Assembly (NCBI RefSeq): GCF_027533645.1
Contig: NZ_JAQAGY010000006.1
Location: 248,001 to 312,000 of the forward strand
Length of the DNA: 64,000 nt
Reading direction: 5' to 3'
From: Paenibacillus caseinilyticus
Lineage (GTDB): Bacteria; Bacillota; Bacilli; Paenibacillales; NBRC-103111
Each line of letters starts with the position of its first letter. Within the stretch, counting starts at the first letter, position 1. Below, one piece after another: positions 43,512 through 52,646 of the stretch. The notes under the pieces were generated by a model that saw nothing but the letters and a program-made list of their open reading frames with translations, searched no databases and had not been told where the DNA came from. Made by a program: the position numbers and the translations under genes.

Positions 43512-44897
43512 TTAGAACTCTAGTTTGCTCTCAATGAATGCCTTCAATCCGCTGATCGGCATCCGTGTCTGCTCCATCGTGTCGCGGTCACGTACGGTCA
43601 CTTGGCCGTCCGTCTCGGACTCGAAATCATAGGTGATGCAGAACGGCGTACCGATCTCGTCGTGACGGCGGTAGCGTTTGCCGATCGATCCCGTCTCATC
43701 GTAATCGACGAGGAAGTTCTTCGCCAGATCGGCAAATACCTGGTGCGCCCCTTCAGAGAGCTTCTTCGACAGCGGGAAGATCGCTGCTTTGTAAGGCGCC
43801 AAGGCCGGGTGAAGATGAAGCACGGTCCGCTTGTCATCGCCTTCGAGCTGCTGCTCTTCGTACGAATCGATCAGGAAGGCCAGAGTTACCCGGTCCGCAC
43901 CCAGCGATGGTTCGATGCAGTAAGGGATGTAACGCTCGCCTGTTTCCTGCTCGATATAGTTGAAGTCCTCGCCGGAGTGGGTCATATGCTGCTTGAGGTC
44001 GTAGTCCGTACGGTCTGCGATGCCCCACAGCTCGCCCCAGCCGAACGGGAACTTGTACTCGATATCCGTCGTGGCGTTGCTGTAATGGGACAGCTCGTCC
44101 TCGTTATGGTCACGCAGGCGGATGCTGCTCTCGCCCATGCCGAGCTTCAGCAGCCAATCGCGGCAGAACGCGCGCCAGTATTCGAACCACTTCATGTCCT
44201 CGCCCGGCTTACAGAAGAATTCAAGTTCCATCTGTTCGAACTCGCGCGTACGGAACGTGAAGTTCCCCGGCGTAATTTCGTTGCGGAACGATTTGCCGAT
44301 TTGGCCGATACCGAAAGGCATCTTCTTGCGCATCGTACGCTGCACATTCTTGAAGTTGACAAAAATCCCCTGGGCCGTTTCCGGACGCATGTATACCACG
44401 TTGGCGCTGGATTCGGTTACGCCTTGGAACGTTTTGAACATCAGGTTGAATTGACGGATATCCGTGTAATCCATAGCACCGCAGTCAGGGCACACAATGT
44501 GGTGCTCGGCAATCAGCTTCTCCATATCGGCGAACGTCATGCCGTCCACGATAATTTCGATGCCCTTCTCGCCCAGCGCGTTCTCGATCAGCTTGTCCGC
44601 ACGGTGGCGTACTTTACACTGCTTGCAGTCGATCATCGGATCGTTAAAGTTGCCCACGTGTCCGGAAGCAACCCACGCTTGGGGATTCATCAGAATCGCT
44701 GCATCCAGGCCTACGTTATATGGGGATTCCTGAATGAACTTCTTCCACCAGGCCCGCTTGATATTGTTCTTCAGCTCAACGCCGAGTGGGCCGTAATCCC
44801 ACGTATTGGCTAGACCGCCGTAGATTTCGGAACCCGGGAAGACGAACCCGCGGTGTTTGGCAAGAGCCGTGATTTGATCCATGGTTACGGAAGACAT
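43512..44897 (-). CDS. glyS: Glycyl-tRNA synthetase, homodimeric type
   Basis: Class II synthetase of 461 residues, the single-chain alpha2 type, not the bacterial alpha2beta2 GlyQS. Motifs include [14 protein letters not shown] at the start, [10 protein letters not shown] (motif 2 area), [10 protein letters not shown] and [14 protein letters not shown] (motif 3). A CxxC pair (CKQC, CPDC) binds Zn. AAGGAG lies 10 nt before ATG. No T-box is present. It lies just downstream of mtnN. Confidence 0.96.
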   Translation of the reverse strand: MSSVTMDQITALAKHRGFVFPGSEIYGGLANTWDYGPLGVELKNNIKRAWWKKFIQESPYNVGLDAAILMNPQAWVASGHVGNFNDPMIDCKQCKVRHRADKLIENALGEKGIEIIVDGMTFADMEKLIAEHHIVCPDCGAMDYTDIRQFNLMFKTFQGVTESSANVVYMRPETAQGIFVNFKNVQRTMRKKMPFGIGQIGKSFRNEITPGNFTFRTREFEQMELEFFCKPGEDMKWFEYWRAFCRDWLLKLGMGESSIRLRDHNEDELSHYSNATTDIEYKFPFGWGELWGIADRTDYDLKQHMTHSGEDFNYIEQETGERYIPYCIEPSLGADRVTLAFLIDSYEEQQLEGDDKRTVLHLHPALAPYKAAIFPLSKKLSEGAHQVFADLAKNFLVDYDETGSIGKRYRRHDEIGTPFCITYDFESETDGQVTVRDRDTMEQTRMPISGLKAFIESKLEF

Positions 44898-44936
44898 ATT
44901 GGCAACTCTCCTTCTGAGTATGTAACTGCGGTCCGA

Positions 44937-45641
44937 TTACGGGAGCCGCTGGAGCATTCCATCGATAATGCGGAACGAATTCTCCGATGCTTGCTGCGTA
45001 AACTCAGCAAAATTCACATGCGCCGAGCCATCCGCTTTGTCGGACATGGAGCGGATGATCACGAACGGAATGCCGTTCATTGTGCAGGCTTGAGCGACCG
45101 CTGCGCCTTCCATCTCCGTGCAGGCGCCGCTCAGCTCGCTATACAGCTGGCCGACCGTCTCGCGGCTGGAGATGAACTGGTCGCCGGAGAGCACGCGCCC
45201 CTCCTTGACCCGCCCGCCGAACAGCTCGCTGCTGACTTCCGCGGCCAACCGGCGAAGCTTCTCGTCGGCGGCGAACAGGGAAGTGGCCTCGTAAGGAATC
45301 GTGCCCCGCGGGAATCCGAGGGCCGTCACATCCATGTCATGCTGAAGACACTCGGTCGACACAACGATGTCGCCCACATTCAGCTCCGGATCCACGGCTC
45401 CGGCCACGCCGGTGAACAGCACGGCTGCCACCCCAAAAAGATCGATGAGAATCTGCGTCGTAACAGCCGCATTGACTTTGCCCACGCCGGACTTGCATAA
45501 CACGATGGAGCGTCCATGGAAGGTCCCCTCGTAGAAGGTGATTCCGGCTTTAACGCTCTCCCTGACATCTTTCATTCCCTCGTGAAAGAGTTCAATTTCT
45601 TCCTTCATCGCGCCGATCACGCCGACTTTGCTATAACTCAC
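44937..45641 (-). CDS. mtnN: 5'-methylthioadenosine/S-adenosylhomocysteine nucleosidase
   Basis: 234-residue nucleosidase that cleaves MTA and SAH, feeding methionine salvage and the activated methyl cycle. Motifs are GVIGAMKEEIEL, GVGKVNAA, FTGVAGAV and SGACTEMEGAAVAQ (catalytic Glu), and SDKADGSA. GTG at 45641 follows GGAGGG at 8 nt; upstream codons lack a site. It precedes glyS by 39 nt. Confidence 0.94.
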   Translation of the reverse strand: MSYSKVGVIGAMKEEIELFHEGMKDVRESVKAGITFYEGTFHGRSIVLCKSGVGKVNAAVTTQILIDLFGVAAVLFTGVAGAVDPELNVGDIVVSTECLQHDMDVTALGFPRGTIPYEATSLFAADEKLRRLAAEVSSELFGGRVKEGRVLSGDQFISSRETVGQLYSELSGACTEMEGAAVAQACTMNGIPFVIIRSMSDKADGSAHVNFAEFTQQASENSFRIIDGMLQRLP

Positions 45642-45740
45642 GAACGTTTCCCTCCCCCTCTGGCGATGCATTTATTTCCAAAAATTGGCTTACAAAAATC
45701 TTCTTGCAAACGCCTGCCTAAGTCCCCCATTGCCTTGCGA

Positions 45741-45775
45741 CAAAAAGAAGTGGCTCACTAAGAACGTTGAGCCAC
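45741..45775 (-). terminator. Terminator of ccpA, stop codon in the loop
   Basis: GTGGCTCA (45750-45757) pairs with TGAGCCAC (45768-45775). On the minus strand TTCTTTTTG follows. The ccpA stop (45758-45760) falls in the loop. Confidence 0.85.
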
Positions 45776-46774
45776 CGAGTTTCTATGAATGACTTCGTGC
45801 GGCAGAATCACCTGGGTCAATTCGGAAGCATCCTTCGTTTCTTTGTTCATCAGCTTGGTCAGCAGACGCATCGCCACAGCCCCGATATCATACATCGGCT
45901 GAGCTACGGTGGTCAGAAGCGGCCGAACCATGGATGCCATTCGAATGTTATCCACAGAGATGACGGACATATCTTCGGGCACCTTAAGCCCGTTATCCTG
46001 AAGGGTATGTATCGCGCCGATCGCCATTTCGTCCGTTGCGGCGAAGATTGCTGTTGGACGCTCGTCCAGTTCTAAGAAGTGCTTCGTCACTTCGAGACCG
46101 GATTCATAACGGTAGTTGCCGATACGCACATAATCCTCATTGATCGGAATATTCGCCGCTTCCAGCGCCTTCCGGTAACCCTGATAACGTGCATAACCAT
46201 TCGCCGGATCCTGGAGCGTGCCGGAGATCATGGCAATCTGGGTATGTCCGTTCTGCAAGAGAACGTTTACGGCGTCAAGCGCTGCTTTCTCATGATCGAT
46301 ATCGACCGATGGAATCGCCCGCTGTTCATCCGCTGTCGCGCAGAGCACCACCGGTACCGAAGACGTCTTGAACGCTTGGATATGATCTTCCGTGACCGCG
46401 CCGCCCATGAAGAGCAGCCCGTCTACCTGCTTCTCGAGCAGCGTATTGATGACACGGATTTCCTTTTCTTTCTTCTTATCCGCGTTACACAAGATGATAT
46501 TGTAGTGATACATGTTAGCGATATCCTCGATCCCGCGGGCAACTTCGGAGAATATGGAGTTGGAGATATCAGGAATGACCACGCCGACGGTTGTCGTCTT
46601 CTTGCTGGCCAGGCCTCTCGCTACAGCATTCGGACGGTAGCCCAAACGCTCGATCGCTTCGAACACTTTCTTGCGCGTCTGTGGCTTCACGTTCGGATTG
46701 TTGTTGACAACCCGAGAAACGGTTGCCATGGAAACGCCTGCTTCTCTGGCTACATCATAAATTGTCACAGTCAC
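45758..46774 (-). CDS. ccpA: Catabolite control protein A
   Basis: LacI/GalR-family regulator of 338 residues that, with Ser-phosphorylated HPr or Crh, binds cre sites. The N-terminal DNA-binding part is [21 protein letters not shown], followed by [28 protein letters not shown] (given in parts: [21 protein letters not shown]). Effector domain with [18 protein letters not shown] at 46774 is the best start because GGAG lies 9 nt upstream; ATG 46780 is only 3 nt from it. Its stop is in the terminator loop. Confidence 0.94.
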   Translation of the reverse strand: MTVTIYDVAREAGVSMATVSRVVNNNPNVKPQTRKKVFEAIERLGYRPNAVARGLASKKTTTVGVVIPDISNSIFSEVARGIEDIANMYHYNIILCNADKKKEKEIRVINTLLEKQVDGLLFMGGAVTEDHIQAFKTSSVPVVLCATADEQRAIPSVDIDHEKAALDAVNVLLQNGHTQIAMISGTLQDPANGYARYQGYRKALEAANIPINEDYVRIGNYRYESGLEVTKHFLELDERPTAIFAATDEMAIGAIHTLQDNGLKVPEDMSVISVDNIRMASMVRPLLTTVAQPMYDIGAVAMRLLTKLMNKETKDASELTQVILPHEVIHRNSVAQRS

Positions 46775-46828
46775 GGCCATTCTCTCCAATGTTTAAAATG
46801 TATTAAAGCGATCATGTCATTTAGCCTT

Positions 46829-46857
46829 ATCATACGACAAATTGCTCAGGTACGCAA
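46829..46857 (-). promoter_or_regulatory. Sigma-A promoter of ccpA
   Basis: -35 TTGCGT (46857-46852), a 17-nt spacer and -10 TATGAT (46834-46829). Confidence 0.75.
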
Positions 46858-46901
46858 CGAATATAAGGCTAGTCCTATGTATATAGTATCAAATCCATGC
46901 C

Positions 46902-46928
46902 AAAAAAGCCAACTGCAGAGCAGCGGCT
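46902..46928 (-). terminator. Terminator of the 47.1-47.5 kb gene
   Basis: AGCC/GGCT (46907-46910, 46925-46928) with inner CTGC/GCAG, followed on the minus strand by six T. It lies about 165 nt after the stop. Confidence 0.65.
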
Positions 46929-47092
46929 TTCCCGGAAGGAACGCTGGACGCCGCTGACAAGAGCCCGCGGCATAGCGGCATGGAGTACAGAAAAGAAGGA
47001 GCAGGAAGACTAGGGACCCATCCGGATGTCCCCGAGCCCACAAACCGGGCCGGGATAGGTTAGGGTCACGGGCAGGCGGAATGGCCCGCTGC

Positions 47093-47512
47093 TTACTTCA
47101 AATCCTGCACGGCAAAAGAATGCTTCGTGATCTGCTCGAGCCGCTTGCGGACGTCGTCGATCCAGGCCTGATCAGCCAGCGACTGGGCCAGGAGCAGCAG
47201 ATCCAGCAGTTCATTTATACGGTCCTGAATGATGAATTCCACCGGATCGGAAGCCCGGCTCTTCTCTGTGACCTTCACCATCAGATGGGCGACTTCGCTG
47301 ATTTCATCGAACAGCACCTGTTGTTTGCCGGGCTTGCCGCCCAGCGCCCCGATGAGACCCGTAAGCTCGGGTTTGATCTCGGCGAATACTTCGTTGCGGC
47401 TGCAGGACTCGCAGGAGAAGATCGGCACGTTCTCGATCTCCACCTTATTCTGATACATAACGGTCCGAAGCCGGATGTTCATTTGTTTTCCGCATTTACA
47501 TAGCTTCTGCAA
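47093..47512 (-). CDS. Conserved protein with N-terminal zinc-finger-like Cys cluster
   Basis: 139-residue protein. CKCGKQ near residue 5 and CESCSRNE near residue 33 suggest one zinc ribbon. The rest is helical (IQDRINELLDLLLLAQSLAD). It resembles YgiT-like small Zn-finger proteins but I cannot assign a function. TTG at 47512 is chosen because AGGAG lies 8 nt upstream; GTG 47521 overlaps that site. No partner gene is adjacent. Confidence 0.78.
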   Translation of the reverse strand: MQKLCKCGKQMNIRLRTVMYQNKVEIENVPIFSCESCSRNEVFAEIKPELTGLIGALGGKPGKQQVLFDEISEVAHLMVKVTEKSRASDPVEFIIQDRINELLDLLLLAQSLADQAWIDDVRKRLEQITKHSFAVQDLK

Positions 47513-47703
47513 CGATACCACTCCTTAATTAGAGACAACAAGCAGACCTGGGATGAACGCCTCCGAACCGCCTGCGGGGGCAGCGGGGCCGTACATCGGA
47601 AAATACAGATCCCGGAAACGTGCTGAGCATGCGATTCGAATCTGTAATTTTCACATAGGTAAAAATATTCTACCTGTCTGCCCAATCTCCTGCCGGAGGG
47701 ACG

Positions 47704-48117
47704 TTAGTAATATTTAGCATAGGCCGCTTTGGCGTATAACCGCCGCAGGGGCGGGATATACAGCAGCAGCATGCCGATGGCTGCGCCGATGGCATCGTTG
47801 CGAAGATCTGTCAGGGAAACCGAGCGCCGCGGCACAAAAGATTGATGGTATTCATCCGTGATGCCGTACAAAAAACAGAGCAGCACGATCCCCAGCTTGA
47901 CGGCCGCGGACAGCCTCTTGGGACGGAAGGCCCACAGGAGCGTCCATCCCAAGATCATATAGGAAATGAAGTGTCCGAAGTCGAAGCTCTCCAGCGCCGG
48001 AAACCACTGACGGAACACGGACAGCCAGCCGTCCAGATCATCTCCTGTACGGGAAGAAAAGTAGTAAATAACCGCCATCCACACCAAGGCCGGCAGCCAA
48101 CGGACCAGCCCCCTCAC
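47704..48117 (-). CDS. VanZ-family membrane protein
   Basis: 137 residues with about four hydrophobic segments and the VanZ core WMAVIYYFSSRTGD, GHFISYMILGWTLLW and YGITDEYHQSFVPRRSVSLTD. VanZ proteins lower teicoplanin susceptibility in enterococci; chromosomal relatives have no assigned role. GTG overlaps the stop of the upstream DJ-1 gene (GTGA), so coupling is likely. No clear own ribosome binding site. Confidence 0.88.
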   Translation of the reverse strand: MRGLVRWLPALVWMAVIYYFSSRTGDDLDGWLSVFRQWFPALESFDFGHFISYMILGWTLLWAFRPKRLSAAVKLGIVLLCFLYGITDEYHQSFVPRRSVSLTDLRNDAIGAAIGMLLLYIPPLRRLYAKAAYAKYY

Positions 48118-48647
48118 TTGTTCAGGTAAGCGGCGAGCACATCCACGAACGCTTTGCTGAACGCCGGGAGATCCGGCGGCCGGCGGCCCGATACGATGTT
48201 GCGGTCAACCACGACTTCCTGATCAACCCAGATCGCACCGGCATTCTCGAGATCATCCTTGATGCCCGGCGTCGAAGTCATCGTGTAGCCTTGGCAAATC
48301 TTCGCGGAGGCCAGTACCCAGCCCGCATGGCAAATATGGGCGATCGGCTTCTCGGCTTCGTGGAATTCGCGGGTAAGCCGCAGGACGGAAGCGTAACGGC
48401 GCAGCTTGTCGGGCGCCCAGCCTCCGGGGACATACAGCCCGATGTAATCCTCGGACTTCACTTCATCCAGCGCATATTCCGTCGTCAAAGGGACGCCGTA
48501 TTTGCCGTGGTATACCGTCCCGCTCTTCGGTCCGGCCAGGTGCACCTCGGCCCCGGCTTCGCGCAGACGCAGCACCGGATACCACATCTCCAAATCTTCA
48601 AATTCCTCATCCACAAATGCCAGCACGCGGTTTCCTTTCAACTCCAT
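48114..48647 (-). CDS. DJ-1/PfpI-family protein
   Basis: 177-residue protein of the PfpI group (protease or glyoxalase III/deglycase-like). The nucleophile elbow HICHAGWVLA has the catalytic Cys followed by His, and EEFEDLEMWYPVLRL with its Glu lies near the start. GGAGGAG lies 8 nt before ATG. Its stop overlaps the VanZ start by 4 nt. Confidence 0.9.
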   Translation of the reverse strand: MELKGNRVLAFVDEEFEDLEMWYPVLRLREAGAEVHLAGPKSGTVYHGKYGVPLTTEYALDEVKSEDYIGLYVPGGWAPDKLRRYASVLRLTREFHEAEKPIAHICHAGWVLASAKICQGYTMTSTPGIKDDLENAGAIWVDQEVVVDRNIVSGRRPPDLPAFSKAFVDVLAAYLNK

Positions 48648-48710
48648 CGTACATTCTCCTCCTATACTTCGTGTATGATATAAATGCTCAACCCGGCTCC
48701 CCGGCATTCC

Positions 48711-50606
48711 TCAGCAGTATTCGCCGGCAGGATGCGACGGCTTGGGGGTTTCCGTCGCTCCGGCATGCCCGTCTGCCGAAACGGAAGCCTCGGGATCCTG
48801 TGTCTGCGGTTGGCCGGGCGTATCCGGAGCCTGGGGCGCTGCGGTCTTGCCCGGTCCGGGCCGCTCCCCTGTCTTGTCTTCGGCCAGGCCCGACTTCATG
48901 TACCTGCCGAGCACTTCCGTGACGGCCGCGCTGCTCGGGCAGGGCGCGAGCGCTGTCCAGATCCCCGGACCGTCGCTCCTGCTGCTCTGCAGAAGGGAAT
49001 TCTTCACCTTCAGGATCGACTGGACAGACATGCTGAGCTCGGTGATCCCGAGAGCCAGCCAGATCGGCAGCGCCCGGATATCTCCGGCAAGCTCTCCGCA
49101 GACGCTGACATGCGTACCGTGCAGCCTAGCATTGTCGGCCGTCAACTTCAGCATACGCAGCACCGCGGGATGGAACGGGTCGTAGAGATGGGCGACCTGC
49201 TCGTTCATCCGGTCTACGGCCAGTACGTATTGAACGAGGTCGTTGGTGCCGATACTGAAGAAGTTCACTTCCTGTGCAAGCAGCTCCGAGATCATGACGG
49301 CCGCCGGCAGCTCGATCATGATGCCGACCTCAATATCAGCCCGGTAAGGAATATTCGCCTCATCGAGCTCCCGCTTGGCCTCTTCCAGCACCAGATTCGC
49401 GCGGCGAAGTTCGTCCAGGGAAGAAATCATAGGGTACATGATCTTCACATATCCGTAATGGCTCGCTCTTAATATGGCGCGCAGCTGGGTCTTGAACAAA
49501 TCCGTCCGGTCCAGCGAGATCCGGATGGCCCGGTAACCGAGCGACGGGTTCTCCTCTTCCGGCAGCGCGAGATAGTCGAGATTCTTGTCGCCCCCGACAT
49601 CCAGCGTGCGGATAACCACCGGCCGGCCGTTCAGCCGCTCGGCCACTTCCCGGTACACGGCATACTGCTCTTCCTCGGGAGGGAAGGAGCTGCGGTCCAT
49701 GTACAGAAACTCCGTGCGGAACAGCCCCACGCCCGATGCATTATTCGAGATGACATGCGCCAATTCCTTCACCGACGAGATGTTCGCCGCGAGATTCACC
49801 TGGCATCCGTCCCGCGTCCGGCTCGGCAGATGAGCGAGCTTCTGCAGGCTTTCCTGCATCGCATTCCAGTTGGCTTTGCGCGCTTTGTAGCGCTCTACGA
49901 CATGCTCGCCGGGATTGACGTAGACAATGCCTTCATCCCCGTCGATGATCAGGTAATCCCCAGTCTGGATCGGGGATGACAGCTTGCCCTCCAGCCCCAG
50001 TACATAGGGGACGCCCATCGCCCGGGCCATGATCGCCACATGGGACGTCTTGCCCCCCAGCATCGTCACGACGCCGAGCGCCTGATTCACATCCAGATGC
50101 ACCATTTGCGAAGGCTGAAGTTCCTTGGCCACGAGGACATACGGCTGGTCCTTCGGCGGGAGCGTCTCCTCCAGCGCACCAAGCAGATGCTTCAGCAGCC
50201 GGTTGCCGACATCCTTGATGTCGAGCGCCCTTTCCTTCATATACGTATCGTCGAGCAGATCGAACATGTTCACGAACTTCTCGATCGCTTCCTTCACCGC
50301 CACCTCGGCGGCTTTGTACTGCCGCTGCATGATGCCCTGCACTTCGCTCATGAAGATGGGATCCTCGAGAATCGCAAGATGGGCGTCGAAGATCTGGGTC
50401 TGCTCCTCGCCGAGCACGCTGACGAACTCCTGCTTGATCTGCTCGATCTCGCTCTTCGAATGGCGGATCCCGTCATACAGCCGCTCGAATTCGTAGGCCA
50501 GGTCCGTCACGTCGATCAGCTTGTCGGGAAAGTCCCATTCCCAGGTCGGAATGACGAACGCTTTGCCCATCGCGATGCCGGATGATGCTCCGATTCCCTC
50601 AACCAT
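48711..50606 (-). CDS. ptsI: PTS enzyme I
   Basis: Phosphoenolpyruvate-protein phosphotransferase of 631 residues. The phospho-His is in GGKTSHVAIMAR (about residue 185), and PEP-binding motifs GVGLFRTEFLYM and IGTNDLVQYVLAVDR follow. After the usual end (about 570) comes an additional Pro/Gln/Asp-rich tail of about 60 residues. GGAGGG lies 7 nt before ATG at 50606. It overlaps the upstream PTS permease by 8 nt. No ptsH is adjacent, which is unusual. Confidence 0.94.
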   Translation of the reverse strand: MVEGIGASSGIAMGKAFVIPTWEWDFPDKLIDVTDLAYEFERLYDGIRHSKSEIEQIKQEFVSVLGEEQTQIFDAHLAILEDPIFMSEVQGIMQRQYKAAEVAVKEAIEKFVNMFDLLDDTYMKERALDIKDVGNRLLKHLLGALEETLPPKDQPYVLVAKELQPSQMVHLDVNQALGVVTMLGGKTSHVAIMARAMGVPYVLGLEGKLSSPIQTGDYLIIDGDEGIVYVNPGEHVVERYKARKANWNAMQESLQKLAHLPSRTRDGCQVNLAANISSVKELAHVISNNASGVGLFRTEFLYMDRSSFPPEEEQYAVYREVAERLNGRPVVIRTLDVGGDKNLDYLALPEEENPSLGYRAIRISLDRTDLFKTQLRAILRASHYGYVKIMYPMISSLDELRRANLVLEEAKRELDEANIPYRADIEVGIMIELPAAVMISELLAQEVNFFSIGTNDLVQYVLAVDRMNEQVAHLYDPFHPAVLRMLKLTADNARLHGTHVSVCGELAGDIRALPIWLALGITELSMSVQSILKVKNSLLQSSRSDGPGIWTALAPCPSSAAVTEVLGRYMKSGLAEDKTGERPGPGKTAAPQAPDTPGQPQTQDPEASVSADGHAGATETPKPSHPAGEYC

Positions 50607-52488
50607 GCGCTTTCCCTCCCTCTGCCTCGACATTCTTGAGCACGACCGACATGACGGAAGCCTGCCCTTTCTTGACAGCTTTGAACGGAGCGAAGCTCCA
50701 AGACTTGACCACGTCGACGTTGGTGATCAGCATCGGCGTGGCAAGCGACTTGCAGTTGTTTTTCACCTTCTGAAGATTGAATCGAACTAGCAGTTGTCCC
50801 GCCTCCACCTGGTCGCCTTCTTTCACATGGGACGTAAAATATTTGCCCTGCAGGCCGGCGGTATCGATTCCGATATGCAGCAGCACCTGCAGCCCCTGTT
50901 CCGTCTCGATCCCGAGCGCATGAAGCGTCGGATACATATGCATGATCCGCCCGGCTACCGGAGCCACCAGCTCGCCTTTGTCCGGAAGGAACGCGACGCC
51001 GTTGCCTACCAGCTTGCCCGCGAAGATCTTGTCCGGCACTTCGTCTAGTGGAATCATACGCCCCTGCATCGGCGATGAGAACATGACCTGCTGAATATCT
51101 TTGCCGCGGGCCTTGATAATCTCTTCGCGGATCAGCTCGGAGTAGGTCCCGAACACGACCTGCACGTTGCCTCCGCCGAGCCGGATCACCCCGGCCGCCC
51201 CCAGGTGCTTCAGAGCCGCAATATCCATCTGGCGGTCGTTCACCAGCGTGAGCCTCAGCCGGGTAATGCAGGACTCGATGTTCTTAATATTCTCTTTGCC
51301 TCCAAGCGCCTGAAGAATCAGCGGGGAGCGGTACGGAATATCGCCGGCCCACTCTTCGAGCTGGGAGCCTTCTTCGCGGCCGGGCGTAGGGAGCCGGAAC
51401 CGGCGGATCGCCCAGCGGAAGAGGACGTAATACACGAGCCCGTAGGCGATGCCGATCGGAATCAGCAGCAGCCCGTTCTTCGACAGATGCAGGTTAATGA
51501 GAAAATCGATCGCCCCCGCAGAGTAGGAGAAGCCGTGATGAATGTCGAGCGCATAAGCAATCCACATGGCAAGCCCCGACAAGATCGCATGCCCCACGAA
51601 CAGGTAAGGGGCCACGAACAGGAATGCGAACTCGATCGGTTCGGTCACACCCGTCAAGAAGCACGCGAAGGCCGCCGTCAGGAACGTAGCCCGGATCTTC
51701 GGCTTGAGGTCTTCCCGGGCTTCATGGATAATGGCGAGCGCGATGGCCGGCAGAGCGAACATCATAATCGGGTATAAGCCGGCCATGTAGATCCCCGCCT
51801 GCGGATCGCCCGCGAAGAATCTCGGCAGGTCGCCGAACACCGGCTGTCCATCGGCCTCGTACGCCCCGAGTTGAAACCAGAAGAAGTTATTAAACACATG
51901 ATGAAGTCCCGAAGGAACGAGCAGCCGGTGAATAATCCCGTACAGAAACGTGCCGAATCCGCCGAGCCCTAAGATGAAATCCGTTACCGCCTGCATGCCG
52001 CTCTCCAGCAGCGGACCTATGCTTAGAACCAGGAGCACGAGCAGGAAGATCGCTAGTCCCATAATGAGCGGCACCATCCGCGGTCCGCCGAAGAATTGGA
52101 TCGACTCCGGTAACTGAACGTGCTTCACCCTGTGATAGATGACCGCCGCGATCAGCCCGATCAGAATCCCGCCCGGCACGCCAAGCTGAAAGGACTCTCC
52201 CAAATACCGCTGCAGCGACTCCGAGAACATATAATGCCCGATGAGTGCCGACATGCCGGCGATCCCCGCGCTTTCGGTGAGACCGAGCGCAACGCCCACC
52301 GCGAAGATCAGCGGCAAATACGTAAAGATGCTGCCGCCCAGCAGCAGAAGAATTTCACCGATCCGGGGCATGCCGGCCTCGCTCCAAGGCAGCGTTCCCA
52401 GACGCAGCAAAAGCGCTGCCACAGGCAGCGTAATGGTCGGCAGCATGAGCGACCGGCCAAGCTGCTGTAAATTCCCCATCCAGTTCAA
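50599..52488 (-). CDS. PTS IICBA permease, N-acetylglucosamine/glucose type
   Basis: 629-residue three-domain permease: membrane IIC (residues 1 to about 380, LLVPSGLHHVFNNFFWFQLG, GVTEPIEFAFLF), IIB with phospho-Cys in IESCITRLRL (about 420), and IIA with phospho-His in LLHIGIDT near the end. It resembles NagP, but glucose specificity is possible. TTG at 52488 is 9 nt after a GGGGGA site; ATG at 52479 has none. The stop overlaps ptsI by 8 nt, so coupled. It has its own promoter. Confidence 0.9.
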   Translation of the reverse strand: MNWMGNLQQLGRSLMLPTITLPVAALLLRLGTLPWSEAGMPRIGEILLLLGGSIFTYLPLIFAVGVALGLTESAGIAGMSALIGHYMFSESLQRYLGESFQLGVPGGILIGLIAAVIYHRVKHVQLPESIQFFGGPRMVPLIMGLAIFLLVLLVLSIGPLLESGMQAVTDFILGLGGFGTFLYGIIHRLLVPSGLHHVFNNFFWFQLGAYEADGQPVFGDLPRFFAGDPQAGIYMAGLYPIMMFALPAIALAIIHEAREDLKPKIRATFLTAAFACFLTGVTEPIEFAFLFVAPYLFVGHAILSGLAMWIAYALDIHHGFSYSAGAIDFLINLHLSKNGLLLIPIGIAYGLVYYVLFRWAIRRFRLPTPGREEGSQLEEWAGDIPYRSPLILQALGGKENIKNIESCITRLRLTLVNDRQMDIAALKHLGAAGVIRLGGGNVQVVFGTYSELIREEIIKARGKDIQQVMFSSPMQGRMIPLDEVPDKIFAGKLVGNGVAFLPDKGELVAPVAGRIMHMYPTLHALGIETEQGLQVLLHIGIDTAGLQGKYFTSHVKEGDQVEAGQLLVRFNLQKVKNNCKSLATPMLITNVDVVKSWSFAPFKAVKKGQASVMSVVLKNVEAEGGKAHG

Positions 52489-52515
52489 ACAGGCCGTTCC
52501 CCCTTTCTTATTACG

Positions 52516-52544
52516 ATGGTAAAGCCACAGGCGTTTTTTGTCAA
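52516..52544 (-). promoter_or_regulatory. Sigma-A promoter of the PTS permease-ptsI operon
   Basis: -35 TTGACA (52544-52539), a 17-nt spacer and -10 TACCAT (52521-52516). Only about 20 nt separate the start point from the TTG start. Confidence 0.7.
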
Positions 52545-52602
52545 ACCGCCGTCCCCCGCAGGGGCAGGGGTCCCCAGCCTTGTTTCCTTCTATTGGAAAC
52601 AG

Positions 52603-52627
52603 CAAAAAAGACGGGCTGTCGCCCGCC
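52603..52627 (-). terminator. Terminator of the repeat-protein gene
   Basis: GGCGGGC pairs with GCCCGTC (52627-52621, 52616-52610), followed on the minus strand by TTTTTT. Confidence 0.8.
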
Positions 52628-52646
52628 TTTCTCTCTTAAGGAAAGA

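Noticed and set aside
44898..44936. T-box for glyS
   Set aside because: Only 39 bp separate glyS from mtnN and no T-box sequence occurs there.
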